Positions 1 through 9,014 of a stretch of 64,000 nucleotides of DNA are shown one piece after another. Source of the stretch: Pleurodeles waltl (Eukaryota > Chordata > Amphibia > Caudata > Salamandridae). The position numbers and the translations under genes are program-made. Position 1 is the first letter of the stretch. Every line of letters begins with the position of its first letter. The DNA lies in assembly GCF_031143425.1 (NCBI RefSeq), contig NC_090447.1, positions 134,373,106 through 134,437,105 of the forward strand, read 5' to 3'. The notes under the pieces were generated by a model. It saw only the letters and a program-made list of their open reading frames with translations, made no database searches and was not told the DNA's origin.

Positions 1-395
1 TTTTATAGTTGGTTGATTGTGTGGGAGTGGTGTGTGTATGTGTATCAGGTGTGTGTATTTCAAATTGTCCAATGTGGCTGTGTTTTGGTGATGTGTGTGT
101 ATTCTGACCGCGGCGGTGTGTAGCGCCAATGGAATACCGCGTTTGAATGACCGCCGTGTGGATTCGTGGGTCGTAATGGCATGGGCGTATTTCTGTTGGC
201 GTGACGGTGGAGGTTTGGTCATCTCCAGTTTATCGCTGCCCGCTGATGTGGCGGGCTGCAGTGGAGGACGGATTTTTGGAGGTTTGGCCGTTGTGGGTCA
301 GAATGACCGTGGCGGTTAACCGCGGCCGCAGCGGTGTTATGGCGGTCTTCTGACCGGCGGTAAGGGCCTTTTACCGCCGAGGTCAGAATGACCCC
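1..395. repeat. GC-rich repeat, right end of a DNA-transposon-like element
   Basis: From about position 107 the sequence is rich in CCGCGGCGGT, GACCGC and GGCGGT motifs and is far more CpG-rich than what follows. It ends near 395 in TCAGAATGACCCC, and GTCAGAATGACCG also occurs internally near 298-312. Inference: this is the right end of a non-autonomous, GC-rich element whose left end lies before the window. No coding sequence is recognised in it, and the short open frames here look incidental. Confidence 0.4.
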
Positions 396-769
396 CATAG
401 TCTTGAAGATGGGAGTATGTGCTGTGTTAGCAATGGATTTATACTGGAGACACATTCCAGTAATAAATTCCTGTATTTGGAAGAAAGATAGAAGTATCAT
501 ACACACTGGATTTATGCTAACTTCAGCAAATGTACTATGTATTTTAAAGAAATGAAAACATTTCTCCATGTGAGCCCCTGTTTCAGGGTGGTGATTGTTT
601 TTAACTGAAAGTAACAATCTGACTATCATAGTAGAAAGGGCTTTGATCAAAAACTGTGTTTTTTTCAAATGTAGCAAACTAGTTTATCCTCCTTGATCAA
701 AGCAAAGTGTTTTTGTGATGAAAAGGGGACCCATTTCCAGTGCAAAATAAATTTTGCACAGGAAAGTAA
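396..769. other. Unassigned stretch
   Basis: AT-rich DNA with no recognisable gene, terminal repeat or tandem structure. The short minus-strand open frames here do not resemble any family I know. Confidence 0.4.
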
Positions 770-1640
770 CAACAAATAGACTGGATTATGAAGACATGAG
801 CTGCAAGGAGAGGAAATGGGATCCAATGGACACCTTTGAAGACCTGAACTTTGTAGATGACCTGGACCTATTCTCCCATACCCATCTAGAGATGCAAAAG
901 AAGACCAACAAGTTGGCAGCAACATCAACATCAAAAGAACCTGGCCTCAACATTCACAGGGGACAAATCAAGATCCAGAAGGTTGACATTACCAGCACAA
1001 CTGCAGTCACTCTTGCAGGAAATGCACTGAAGGCCTTCATCTGCCTGGGCAATGTCATAGGCAAGCAGAGTGGCACAAGCACCAATATCAAGGCAAGAAT
1101 CTGCAAAGCAGTAACTGCCTTTATGCGGAGAATTAATATCTAAAGTATATCCGGAGTTCCAAGGACCTACCAGTGCAAACCAAAAGTAGGCTTTCTAACA
1201 CCAAGGTGAAATTGGTCCTGGTGCTCTGAAACATGGTGGATAAGAGTGATGACTATCAAAAAAGTCTAGGCATTCATCAACACATGAGTGAGGAAAATCA
1301 TACAAAGTCCCTGGTCAAACACCATCAGCAACACTGACCTATGGTGCAGACTTTCTATCTCCCTTATCATGAAGAACTCATTAATAGATGCTTGGGCAGG
1401 ATAGGTCACAGCCTCTGTAAGCCTCCATCAAGCACCACTAAGCAAACCCTAACCTGGAACACTTAAGACAAAAAGAAAAGTGGAAGGCCAAGAAACACCT
1501 GGCACCAAAGCGTTGAGGCTGACCGTAAGGAGATGAGTTACACCTGGAGCCAGATTGAAAGAAAAGCCCAGGACAGAGGTAACTTGAGAATCCATGCTAA
1601 TGGCCTATACCGCAGAAGGGGTAATAGGAATAAATAAGTA
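770..1640 (+). pseudogene. RTE-like LINE, 5'-truncated 3' end of reverse transcriptase
   Basis: A 129-codon open frame ending at 1143 carries the end of a reverse transcriptase. It has an FVDDL box (the F-x-DD catalytic motif, second position Val) followed by LNIHRGQIKIQKV and a KARICKAVTAF stretch, as in the thumb region of RTE-type retrotransposons. Downstream in shifted frames are KKSGRPRNTWHQSVEADRK and an AQDRGNLR-like segment, the usual C-terminal signature of these proteins. The copy ends near 1640 in an ATAAATAAGTAAGTA-like simple tail, typical of RTE 3' ends. Multiple stops and frameshifts make it a dead fragment. The endonuclease and most of the RT are missing, consistent with 5' truncation during insertion. 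Confidence 0.72.
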
Positions 1641-1911
1641 AGTACAGGAAAGTAAATACCCATGTGTTGCTTTGCATGAACTTGTTCCACTTTGTGATGA
1701 TGACACATTTAGGCCCCTGTATCAGATCTTGAGCAGTGGTTTGGGGGTATGGTTGTGTTGATTGCCATTTCATTGTTTATATAGGCTAGTTGAAGATCTT
1801 TAGAGTAATTTCAAAAGTTCATTTTAAGACAAGTGTTACTCCTGGGTGATGAAACACAATTTCCCTTAAACAATGTTGTTCATTAAAAGATACTTTGACC
1901 ACTCTCCAAAA
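1641..1911. other. Unassigned flank of the Harbinger element
   Basis: No gene or repeat recognised. The last bases hold the left TAG copy (1912-1914) used as target duplication by the adjoining Harbinger element. Confidence 0.4.
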
Positions 1912-2233
1912 TAGGAGCCAGATGTAGCAAAGTTTTGCCAGTCGCAAATGGCCCGATTCTCAATTTGCGACCTTGCAAAATCCAAAATGGGATGCAAAAA
2001 TCACATTTCCAAAGTGCAAACAGCGATGCGAGCCATTACCGACTTGCAAAATGTGCGACCTGATTTTGCGACCCGCAAAGAGGAAGTCGCAATTTGCGAG
2101 TCGCAAACCATGTGAAAAAGCCACTAGTGGCAAAAAGCCCATTTTGCACATCCAGATTACTACTGTTTCAGAGCAGGTGGTAACCAGAACCAAAGTATAA
2201 AAGGAGATCCAGAAGGCATCTGGGTTACTCAGA

Positions 2234-3489
2234 ATGGCTGAACTGTATGTGATAGCATGGAGGAGGAGAGTCCACGCTGCCCAGCAGAGGAGGAGGAGGA
2301 CGCAGAGACAGGAGAGGATATACCGAACCAGACAGACACTATTCCAACAAACTGAGGAGGAGATTTATGACAAATATAGACTGAGCAGTGCAGCAATATT
2401 AGAATTAAGTGAACTACTCAATCTGCAGCTTCAGCGACAGACAATACGCGTCAGCGCCATCCCTACACATGTGCAAGTGCTATGCTCACTGAACCTCTTG
2501 GCCTCGGGTAGCTATCAGGGGGTGATTGCAGTGGCAGGTAGGGTATCCCAAAGTGCATTCTCACGATTCTTCAGATGTTTCCTAGATGCCATACTTGCAC
2601 ACATATCCAGATACATATACCTACCCAGGAATGAGGCAGAAATTAACAGCACCAAGTTGGACTTCTACAGAATTGCCAGCTTCCCCCATGTAATAGGGTG
2701 TGTGGATGGGACACATATACAAATTTGCCCTCCTGCTAATCTGGAATATGTGTTCTGCAATAGGAAATGTAGCCACTCACTAAACATTCAGGTGGTATGT
2801 GACGCCCATAATGTCATCACTGACATTATAGCCAAATTTCCAGGGAGTAGACATGACTCATACATATTCAGGCACAGTGGGATACATCAACGCCTATAAC
2901 ATGGGGAGTTTGGAGACGGATATCTATTAGGTATTGCTGAATACACCCAGAAGCCATACATACAGGTCACCGTGGAAACCATCCATGCCCTGCTAACATT
3001 GCTTATTTTTGTCAAACATGTGACAGTGCATATGCTCTAAGACCATGGATACTTACCCTGTACCTAACACCTGGCAATGAGAACGAGAGGCAATATAACA
3101 GTGCCCATCGGCGGACCAGAACTGTCATTGAGGGGACCTTTGGATTGTTAAAGGCAAGATTCAGATTCCTCCACAAAAGTGGAGGTGCGCTCCAGTATGC
3201 CCCAGAAACAGCATTCAAGATCGTTGCTGCATGTGCAATCCTACACAACATTGCCACCAGACGTGGGCTACATCTCACCCCTGAAGACACAGATTCAGAG
3301 GATGAGGAGCAAGAGCTACCACACCGACAGCCTGGGGATAGAAACATTGCAAATCAAGGCAGACAGAGACGGAACCACATTGCAACCCAATACTTTGGCA
3401 GGTACGTGGCAACTGTCTCCATACTCACTGATGTCAGACAAACAGAGCCCAGTTGTGTAGTGGAACAAACAAAAGCTTTTTATTTGTAA
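2234..3489 (+). pseudogene. Harbinger DDE transposase (HARBI1-like), disabled
   Basis: Starts at an ATG at 2234 with an Arg-rich N-terminus, then a helix-turn-helix-like region (IPTHVQVLCSLNLLASGSYQ) and the nuclease fold. The first catalytic Asp is D158 in GCVDGTHIQI and the second is D208 in GSRHDSYIF. The catalytic Glu is the GAG at 3130-3132 in TVIEGTFGLLKARF, in a different frame. Two changes separate the parts: a TAA stop at 2897-2899, and 89 extra bases (2931-3019) that look like an unspliced intron whose acceptor has mutated. The last segment ends at 3489 with the normal LHNIA-like C-terminus and an acidic tail. Family knowledge: the enzyme cuts and joins transposon ends together with the partner Myb-like protein, which binds the ends and imports the transposase. 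This copy should be inactive because of the stop. Confidence 0.85.
2931..3019 (+). other. Relic intron in Harbinger-1 transposase
   Basis: The transposase reads smoothly from GYLLG (ending with G at 2930) into DSAYALRPW if 2931-3019 is removed. The segment starts GTATTG. It contains the branch-point-like CTGCTAAC and the pyrimidine-rich TTGCTTATTTTTGTC, but ends in AT where AG is needed. A transposase intron of 90 bp sits at the same Gly|Asp codon in the second Harbinger element of this window, which argues that this is an ancestral intron and not a random insertion. Confidence 0.7.
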
Positions 3490-3916
3490 ATGGTGAAAGA
3501 AAAGTGCTGTCTGTTAAAGTCTGTACATGTCCTAATGTAATAAGGACACATTAACATCATGTGCCTCATGAGTCATGCTGTCTGATGGCTCACACCCTCC
3601 TCCTTGTGCGCCCAGCATGGCTCATCCCAGGTGGGTCAACTGACCCCTGCCGTGCACTTGCACTCCTTAGCACACGGGACTCAATGGCAGACACACTACT
3701 TATTGTGGACCCCTCCTCACTGTCCTGAGGGTTCTCACCTGTGCCCCTTGCCACCTGCCTAGCTTACATCAAGTCCACTGCGTGGCTGATGCGGCCAAGT
3801 TCACGTGCCACATCGCCCGCAAAGTGGCCAAGTTCCACCTATAAACTCACTGTCCATCTAGACAGGCCAGTTGTGTTTGTTGCAAGAAGCCCAATTGAAG
3901 CAGCCATGTGGTCGAG

Positions 3917-5060
3917 TCATGCCACTGTGTGGCGCTCCCTGCGCCTTGCGTACTCTCTGACTGCCACCAGTTCCGTCACAAGTTGGTGGATGGCCTGGGT
4001 GAGATCCCCCATATGTTCATTCATTCCAGTGAACTGCATGTTCACTTCAGCCAGCCCAGAGGTCATGTTGCTCTGCATCCTGTGTAATGTTCTTGAGATT
4101 GACCTCAATTGTCTGTTTTGCAGGCGCTGATCGTTGATGAGGGATGCCTCCATTCCTGCAAAGCCTGCTTCCCCTATCTCCTCCTGGGGCACCACCAGAA
4201 CTCTGCGTCTGCGCCTGCGCCTTTGTCCTGCTGCTGGCTCAGAACGACTTGCTGTGGGGCTGGGGCCAGGGGTCGGATCAGCTGACCCCAGCTGCTCTTG
4301 TTCCTGATAAAACTCTGGTGGTGTCCTGCTGGGCCCAGGAATTTCTTGAGCATCCTCCTGCACTGTCTCTGGCCCATGGTCTCCTCCCTGACCGTTGTCG
4401 CTGCTGGGGGTGTCTTGTGGGAGACCTGTGGGACATAGGGAATACACTGTCAGTCTCTCACATCTGTTTTATGCCTCATAATAAACATTTGCCTATATGA
4501 TGACTACTGTACTACATTGCCCATAATGCACTATTCTAGAAGTTGCTAGACTGGAATGGAGCTAGTCTGGTGGTGCCTGCTGCTGTGTATACTGGGACAG
4601 TGTGTATACTGCATTTATAGGTGTGAATGCATATCTCATGGTACTCACTTTTGGATGTCCCCGCTGCAGAACTGTCCACTTCTCCCATTCCGAGTACGGC
4701 CTCTTGCTCCAGGGTCTGCTCCACCATTGCTTCCATGGCTGTTGGTGGTGGGACAGTGGATGGGCCTCCTCCGGTGCCCCTCATTTCTCTCAGCCGCTCT
4801 GCTACCCTCTCCTTTGTCCTGGAGCGCAGGCCATACCACCTTTTCTTGATTTCCTCCAGGGTGCGGTGGCTCACCTCTATGGCATTAATCCGTTCCTGAA
4901 TTTGCTGCCACATCATCTTCTTTTCTGTGTCTGGGACACTCAGGGCTGCCTTCCCAAACAGTTTGTCGTGGTGCTCGCAGCATTCCTCTGTGAGCACCTC
5001 CAGTTCCTTGTCTGAAAATGTCAGCTTTCTTCTTCTCCCAGCACTGCCTGTTTTCTCCAT
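3917..5060 (-). CDS. Harbinger Myb/SANT-like DNA-binding protein, two exons
   Basis: Predicted exon 1 runs from the ATG at 5060 down to 4649 and exon 2 from 4425 to the stop at 3917. The 223-bp intron has a GTGAGT donor and a CCCACAG acceptor. The splice falls within a Ser codon and keeps the frame, giving 306 residues. Exon 1 carries the trihelix/Myb-SANT-like domain: RRRKLTFSDKELEVL, then MMWQQIQERINAI, then a KKRWYGLRSRTKERV helix. Exon 2 holds an acidic Pro/Ser-rich linker, a run of eight Arg (a possible nuclear localisation signal), and a helical C-terminus (RQLRSISRTLHRMQSNM) likely to mediate protein contacts. Family knowledge: this second Harbinger protein binds the element ends and carries the transposase to the nucleus. 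It converges on the transposase gene. The frame is fully open, unlike its partner. The exact start is inferred; an open frame extends further upstream to 5252. Confidence 0.8.
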
Positions 5061-5417
5061 TGTACCAGTAGGTCCTCTCTCCTGGGTGTTGCACAGCAGT
5101 TTGGAAAGGGTGTCGTCCTCCCTCCTCCCAGGTGTATTTGATGACTTCCTCGTTCTGATTTCATCACCAAGAGCCAGGAAGTGAATTTCCAAACTGTTGT
5201 GTAGCACCTGCAGGCAATTTGCAGGCCAGTCGCAATTTGCGACAAAATGCAACCTCGCTTGAAGCGAACTCGCAAAATGCGGTGCGACACATTTGCGAGT
5301 CGCAAATTGGTGTCAAACTTTTTTCATGGATTCCATTTTGTGAGTCGGAAATTGCGATTCGCATTGAATCACAATTTCCGACTCACTATTTTTTTGCTAC
5401 CTACATCTGGCCCCTAG

Positions 5418-6162
5418 AACCAGGTGTGCACACTGTTCATCTGTGTACAAGTTTGACTGGGTGAGCGGAGGGACTTCCAGTCATGTTCTACATCCCACCA
5501 TGCTGACCCTGAAAACATGTTTACAAGTATAGATCAAACTATGATGCCCGCAACTGGGCAGCAATATCAGTCATCAAATGTTCCAAGTTTGTGTAGGTTG
5601 GTACAAATAGCTGGATGGAAGGATGGTGTTTGCACCATGAACACCTAGTAACATGTAAATGACAGTTTAGGATATTTTGCCCCATATTTAATGACATAGC
5701 CAAATAAGTTGCACTCCAAATCAAATCAGTTTTGGTAATAGAGCAATAATCACCTGTATACACCGTATATGAACTGCATATAATCCAGGCAAGTCAAAAG
5801 GCAAATGTAAAGCCAAGTATTCACAGATAGAATAGGACAAATATACAAATATATTATTGTATGAGATTCGAATCAGGCCCTAAATCTCCATCTTTGTCAG
5901 CCAGCTATTGTTTCAAAACTGACACCCATCATTGTGTCCACAAAAACACAAAAGCATCTCACTGACTTAGGCAAAAAGACAATTCACTCTTGAACACATA
6001 CTGCCGCTTTTATACTGCAACTTTTCTGAAAGGTGTCCCAGCATGTATCCATGCAGATTATGAAGCTATTCACAATAACTTTGAGCCGTTGAATACAATG
6101 GCTGATCAGTACCTTCTTGATGGAAATGCCCATGCCACACTGCGCACTCAAACCCACTGCCA
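5418..6162. other. Unassigned spacer between Harbinger-1 and piggyBac
   Basis: No open frame with a recognisable domain, no terminal repeats and no tandem structure seen. It separates the right TAG of Harbinger-1 from the left TTAA of the piggyBac element. Confidence 0.4.
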
Positions 6163-6181
6163 TTAACCCCTTCCCCGCCAC

Positions 6182-6242
6182 GGACGTAATGGTTACGTCC
6201 ATGGCAGCGCCCGTGTGGCGCCATGGACGTAACCATTACGTC
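6182..6242. repeat. Subterminal palindromes at the piggyBac left end
   Basis: GGACGTAATGGTTACGTCC at 6182-6200 is itself an inverted repeat (GGACGTAA / TTACGTCC around TGG). It is repeated as GGACGTAACCATTACGTCC at 6224-6242, so the whole block forms a larger hairpin through ATGGC...GCCAT. Such subterminal repeats are candidate transposase-binding sites; that role is inference. Confidence 0.7.
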
Positions 6243-6564
6243 CAGGGACTGGCAGTCGGGGGAAGCGCTAGCGCTTCCCCCGAGGGCCGCCCCCCAACAC
6301 CCCCAGGCCAGGGCTGAAAGGGGAATCCCTTCCCCTTTCACGCCCACCCCCCCCCCCGCCCCCCCCCATGACGTCAGCACGCGATCGCGCGCTGATTTCA
6401 TGGAAACGGGGAATGACGCGCTGGAAGCCATTTGCTTCCAGCGCGTCAAGGGAGAAGGTGAGTATTTCACCTTCGTGCGGGGTGGGGGTGCTCTCAGAGA
6501 GGCATCGAGGGAAAGGAAAGGGTTTTCCTTTCCCTCGATGTCTCTTTGAGCATTCCAGCAGGAA

Positions 6565-8480
6565 TGCCCACTAGACACCAGGGATTTCTGTATGTGTGTG
6601 TGTGAGTGAATATTAGTGTAGGGGAGCGACCCCTTGGGCAAGGGTCGCTCCCCTTTGGGGGCACATGCTTTTTACGTCGTTTCTGCCCCCCCTGGGGGCA
6701 GATTGGCCCTATTTTTAGGCCGATCTGCCCCCAAGGGGGGCAGAAAGCCACTAGACACCAGGGATTTTATTGTTGCTGTGTATTTTTTGTGTTGGGGGGC
6801 GGCCCCTTGGGCAAGGGTCGCTCCCCTTTGGGGGCACATGTATTTTACGTCGTTTCTGCCCCCCCTGGGGGCAGATTGGCCCTATTTTTAGGCCGATCTG
6901 CCCCCAAGGGGGGCAGAAAGCCACTAGACACCAGGGATTTTATTGTTGATTTGTATTTTTTGTGTTGGGGGGCGGCCCCTTGGGCAAGGGTCGCTCCCCT
7001 TTGGGGGCAAATGTATTTTACGTCGTTTCTGCCCCCCCTGGGGGCAGATTGGCCCTATTTTTAGGCCGATCTGCCCCCAAGGGGGGCAGAAAGCCTCTAG
7101 ACACCAGGGATTTTATTGTTGATGTGTATTTTTTGTGTTGGGGGGCGGCCCCTTGGGCAAGGGTCGCCCCCAGGGGCCCTCATGTATTTTTGGGCAGTTC
7201 TGCCCCCCTTGGGGGCAGAGAGGCCTATTTTTTTTAGGCCTTTCTGCCCCCAAGGGGGGCAGAATCCCAATAGCGCCAGAAATAGTATGTATGTATGTGT
7301 GCTTTGTGTTGGGGGGTGGCCCCTTGGGCAAGGGTCGCTCCCCCCAGGGGCGCAATGTATTTATTGTCGTTTCTGCCCCCCTTGGGGGCAGATTGGCCCT
7401 ATTTTTAGGCCGATCTGCCCCCAAGGGGGGCAGAAAGCCACTAGACACCAGGGATTTTATTGTTGATGTGTATTTTTTGTGTTGGGGGGCGGCCCCTTGG
7501 GCAAGGGTCGCCCCCAGGGGCCCTCATGTATTTTTGGGCAGTTCTGCCCCCCTTGGGGGCAGAGAGGCCTATTTTTTTTAGGCCTTTCTGCCCCCAAGGG
7601 GGGCAGAATCCCAATAGCGCCAGAAATAGTATGTATGTATGTGTGCTTTGTGTTGGGGGGTGGCCCCTTGGGCAAGGGTCGCTCCCCCCAGGGGCGCAAT
7701 GTATTTATTGTCGTTTCTGCCCCCCTTGGGGGCAGATTGGCCCTATTTTTAGGCCGATCTGCCCCCAAGGGGGGCAGAAAGCCACTAGACACCAGGGATT
7801 TTATTGTTGATGTGTATTTTTTGTGTTGGGGGGCGGCCCCTTGGGCAAGGGTCGCCCCCAGGGGCCCTCATGTATTTTTGGGCAGTTCTGCCCCCCTTGG
7901 GGGCAGAGAGGCCTATTTTTTTTAGGCCTTTCTGCCCCCAAGGGGGGCAGAATCCCAATAGCGCCAGAAATAGTATGTATGTATGTGTGCTTTGTGTTGG
8001 GGGGTGGCCCCTTGGGCAAGGGTCGCTCCCCCCAGGGGCGCAATGTATTTATTGTCGTTTCTGCCCCCCTTGGGGGCAGATTGGCCCTATTTTTAGGCCG
8101 ATCTGCCCCCAAGGGGGGCAGAAAGCCACTAGACACCAGGGATTTTATTGTTGATTTTTATTTTTTGTGTTGGGGGCTGGCCCCTTGGGCAAGGGTCGCC
8201 CCCAGGGGCCCACATGTATTTTTGGGCAGTTCTGCCCCCCTAGGGGGCAGATATGCCTATTTTTTAGGCCTTTCTGTCCCCAAGGGGGGCAGAATCCCCA
8301 TAGCGCCAGGGATACTATGTATGTGTGTGTGTGCTTTGTGTGGGGGTGTGGCACCTTGGGCAAGGGTCGCCCCCCCCAAATGGTGCAATGTAATCTGGGT
8401 GATTTCTGCCCCCTCCCCTTGGGGGTAGATTGGCCTATTTTTTTTTTAGGCCCATCTTCCCCCAAGCAGAGAAGACTAGA
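6565..8480. repeat. 172-bp satellite array with 344-bp higher-order repeat
   Basis: About eleven monomers of 172 bp. The marker CTAGACACCAGGG or its variant AATAGCGCCAGAA recurs at 172-bp steps from about 6750 to 8300. The first monomers are similar to each other. From about 7093 two monomer types alternate, A (AGACACCAGGGATTTTATTG) and B (ATAGCGCCAGAAATAGTATG), making a 344-bp dimer repeated three times almost without change and a fourth time with more divergence. Every monomer carries TTGGGCAAGGGTCGC and a long palindrome made of CTGCCCCC/GGGGGCAG arms. The open frames across the array are by-products of the repeat. Confidence 0.93.
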
Positions 8481-8660
8481 CACGGGAAAATGAAAAAATG
8501 GTTAGTGGCGGAGTGTTTGTCAACTGGCGAAGTATTTACTTTTATGATAATAACAGTTTTTCTCCTTTTTGTTTTAGTTCAAAGCTTTTGCTGACTTTGC
8601 TGTGGCTTGTTGCAGTTTTGGCAGTAGTTGTCCTGCGGTTTGCGTAGTTGCATGTTTTAG

Positions 8661-8826
8661 GTAAGTAAATAAATTTACTCCAAGTGAGTATTGTTGCAAT
8701 GCATGAATGACATGTTTGTAGGTGGTGTACTGAATGCAGGATTGTGTGTGAAATTGTCCTTAGAGTTATGCACAATGATTATTGTGTTGTCTTATGTCTA
8801 ATTTGCTTTTTTTTTTCTCTTTTTAG
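8661..8826 (+). other. Predicted first leader intron of the piggyBac transposase gene
   Basis: The donor GTAAGTAAAT follows GTTTTAG, and the acceptor is a long T-rich tract ending CTCTTTTTAG at 8826. The 166-bp segment has the base bias of an intron and lies upstream of the coding start, so it would shape the leader only. Confidence 0.55.
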
Positions 8827-8871
8827 TGGGATATCGTTGGTGATTGCTGTGGCTGTGCAGAGTAGTTGCTG

Positions 8872-8964
8872 GTGAGTCAAGCTTTTTCAGGCAAGTGAGC
8901 AGTATAGTTTTTGAGTTTATAATTCTTAGTGATAAACCTATACTTTGTTACTTATCTTACACAG
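8872..8964 (+). other. Predicted second leader intron of the piggyBac transposase gene
   Basis: GTGAGT donor at 8872 and a TTACTTATCTTACACAG acceptor ending at 8964 (93 bp). Splicing would remove most of the in-frame sequence upstream of the ATG at 9015, which supports 9015 as the translation start instead of the longer open frame beginning at 8844. Confidence 0.55.
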
Positions 8965-9014
8965 TGCTGGTTGTTGGTGGTGTATTTGTCCAGTTAATTT
9001 TAGTAGGAAGGATC

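Larger units (their letters stand above)
1915..5414 (+). mobile_element. PIF/Harbinger DNA transposon, 3.5 kb, both ends present (Harbinger-1)
   Basis: The left end reads GAGCCAGATGTAGCAAA and the right end, reverse-complemented, reads GGGGCCAGATGTAGGTAGCAAA. These imperfect terminal inverted repeats are followed on both sides by subterminal arrays of short GTCGCAAATTGCGA-like words. The element is flanked by TAG at 1912-1914 and TAG at 5415-5417, a 3-bp target duplication as known for this superfamily. Inside are the two genes expected of an autonomous Harbinger element: a DDE transposase on the plus strand and a Myb/SANT-like DNA-binding protein on the minus strand, pointing toward each other. 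The transposase is broken, so this copy is probably not autonomous, but the second gene is open once spliced. Confidence 0.87.

Noticed and set aside
2931..3026. A canonical GT-AG intron of 96 bp in Harbinger-1 using the AG at 3025-3026
   Set aside because: It would put the downstream exon out of frame with the conserved DSAYALRPW segment. Only the 89-bp boundary restores the family reading.
6606..8493. Many open frames of 85-201 codons on both strands in the 172-bp array
   Set aside because: They repeat with the satellite period, exist on both strands at once, and have no domain. They are by-products of the repeat.
8844..9014. N-terminal extension of the piggyBac transposase
   Set aside because: The extra 57 codons start at a non-ATG codon and cross a well-formed GTGAGT...ACAG intron. 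The family-typical acidic start follows the ATG at 9015.
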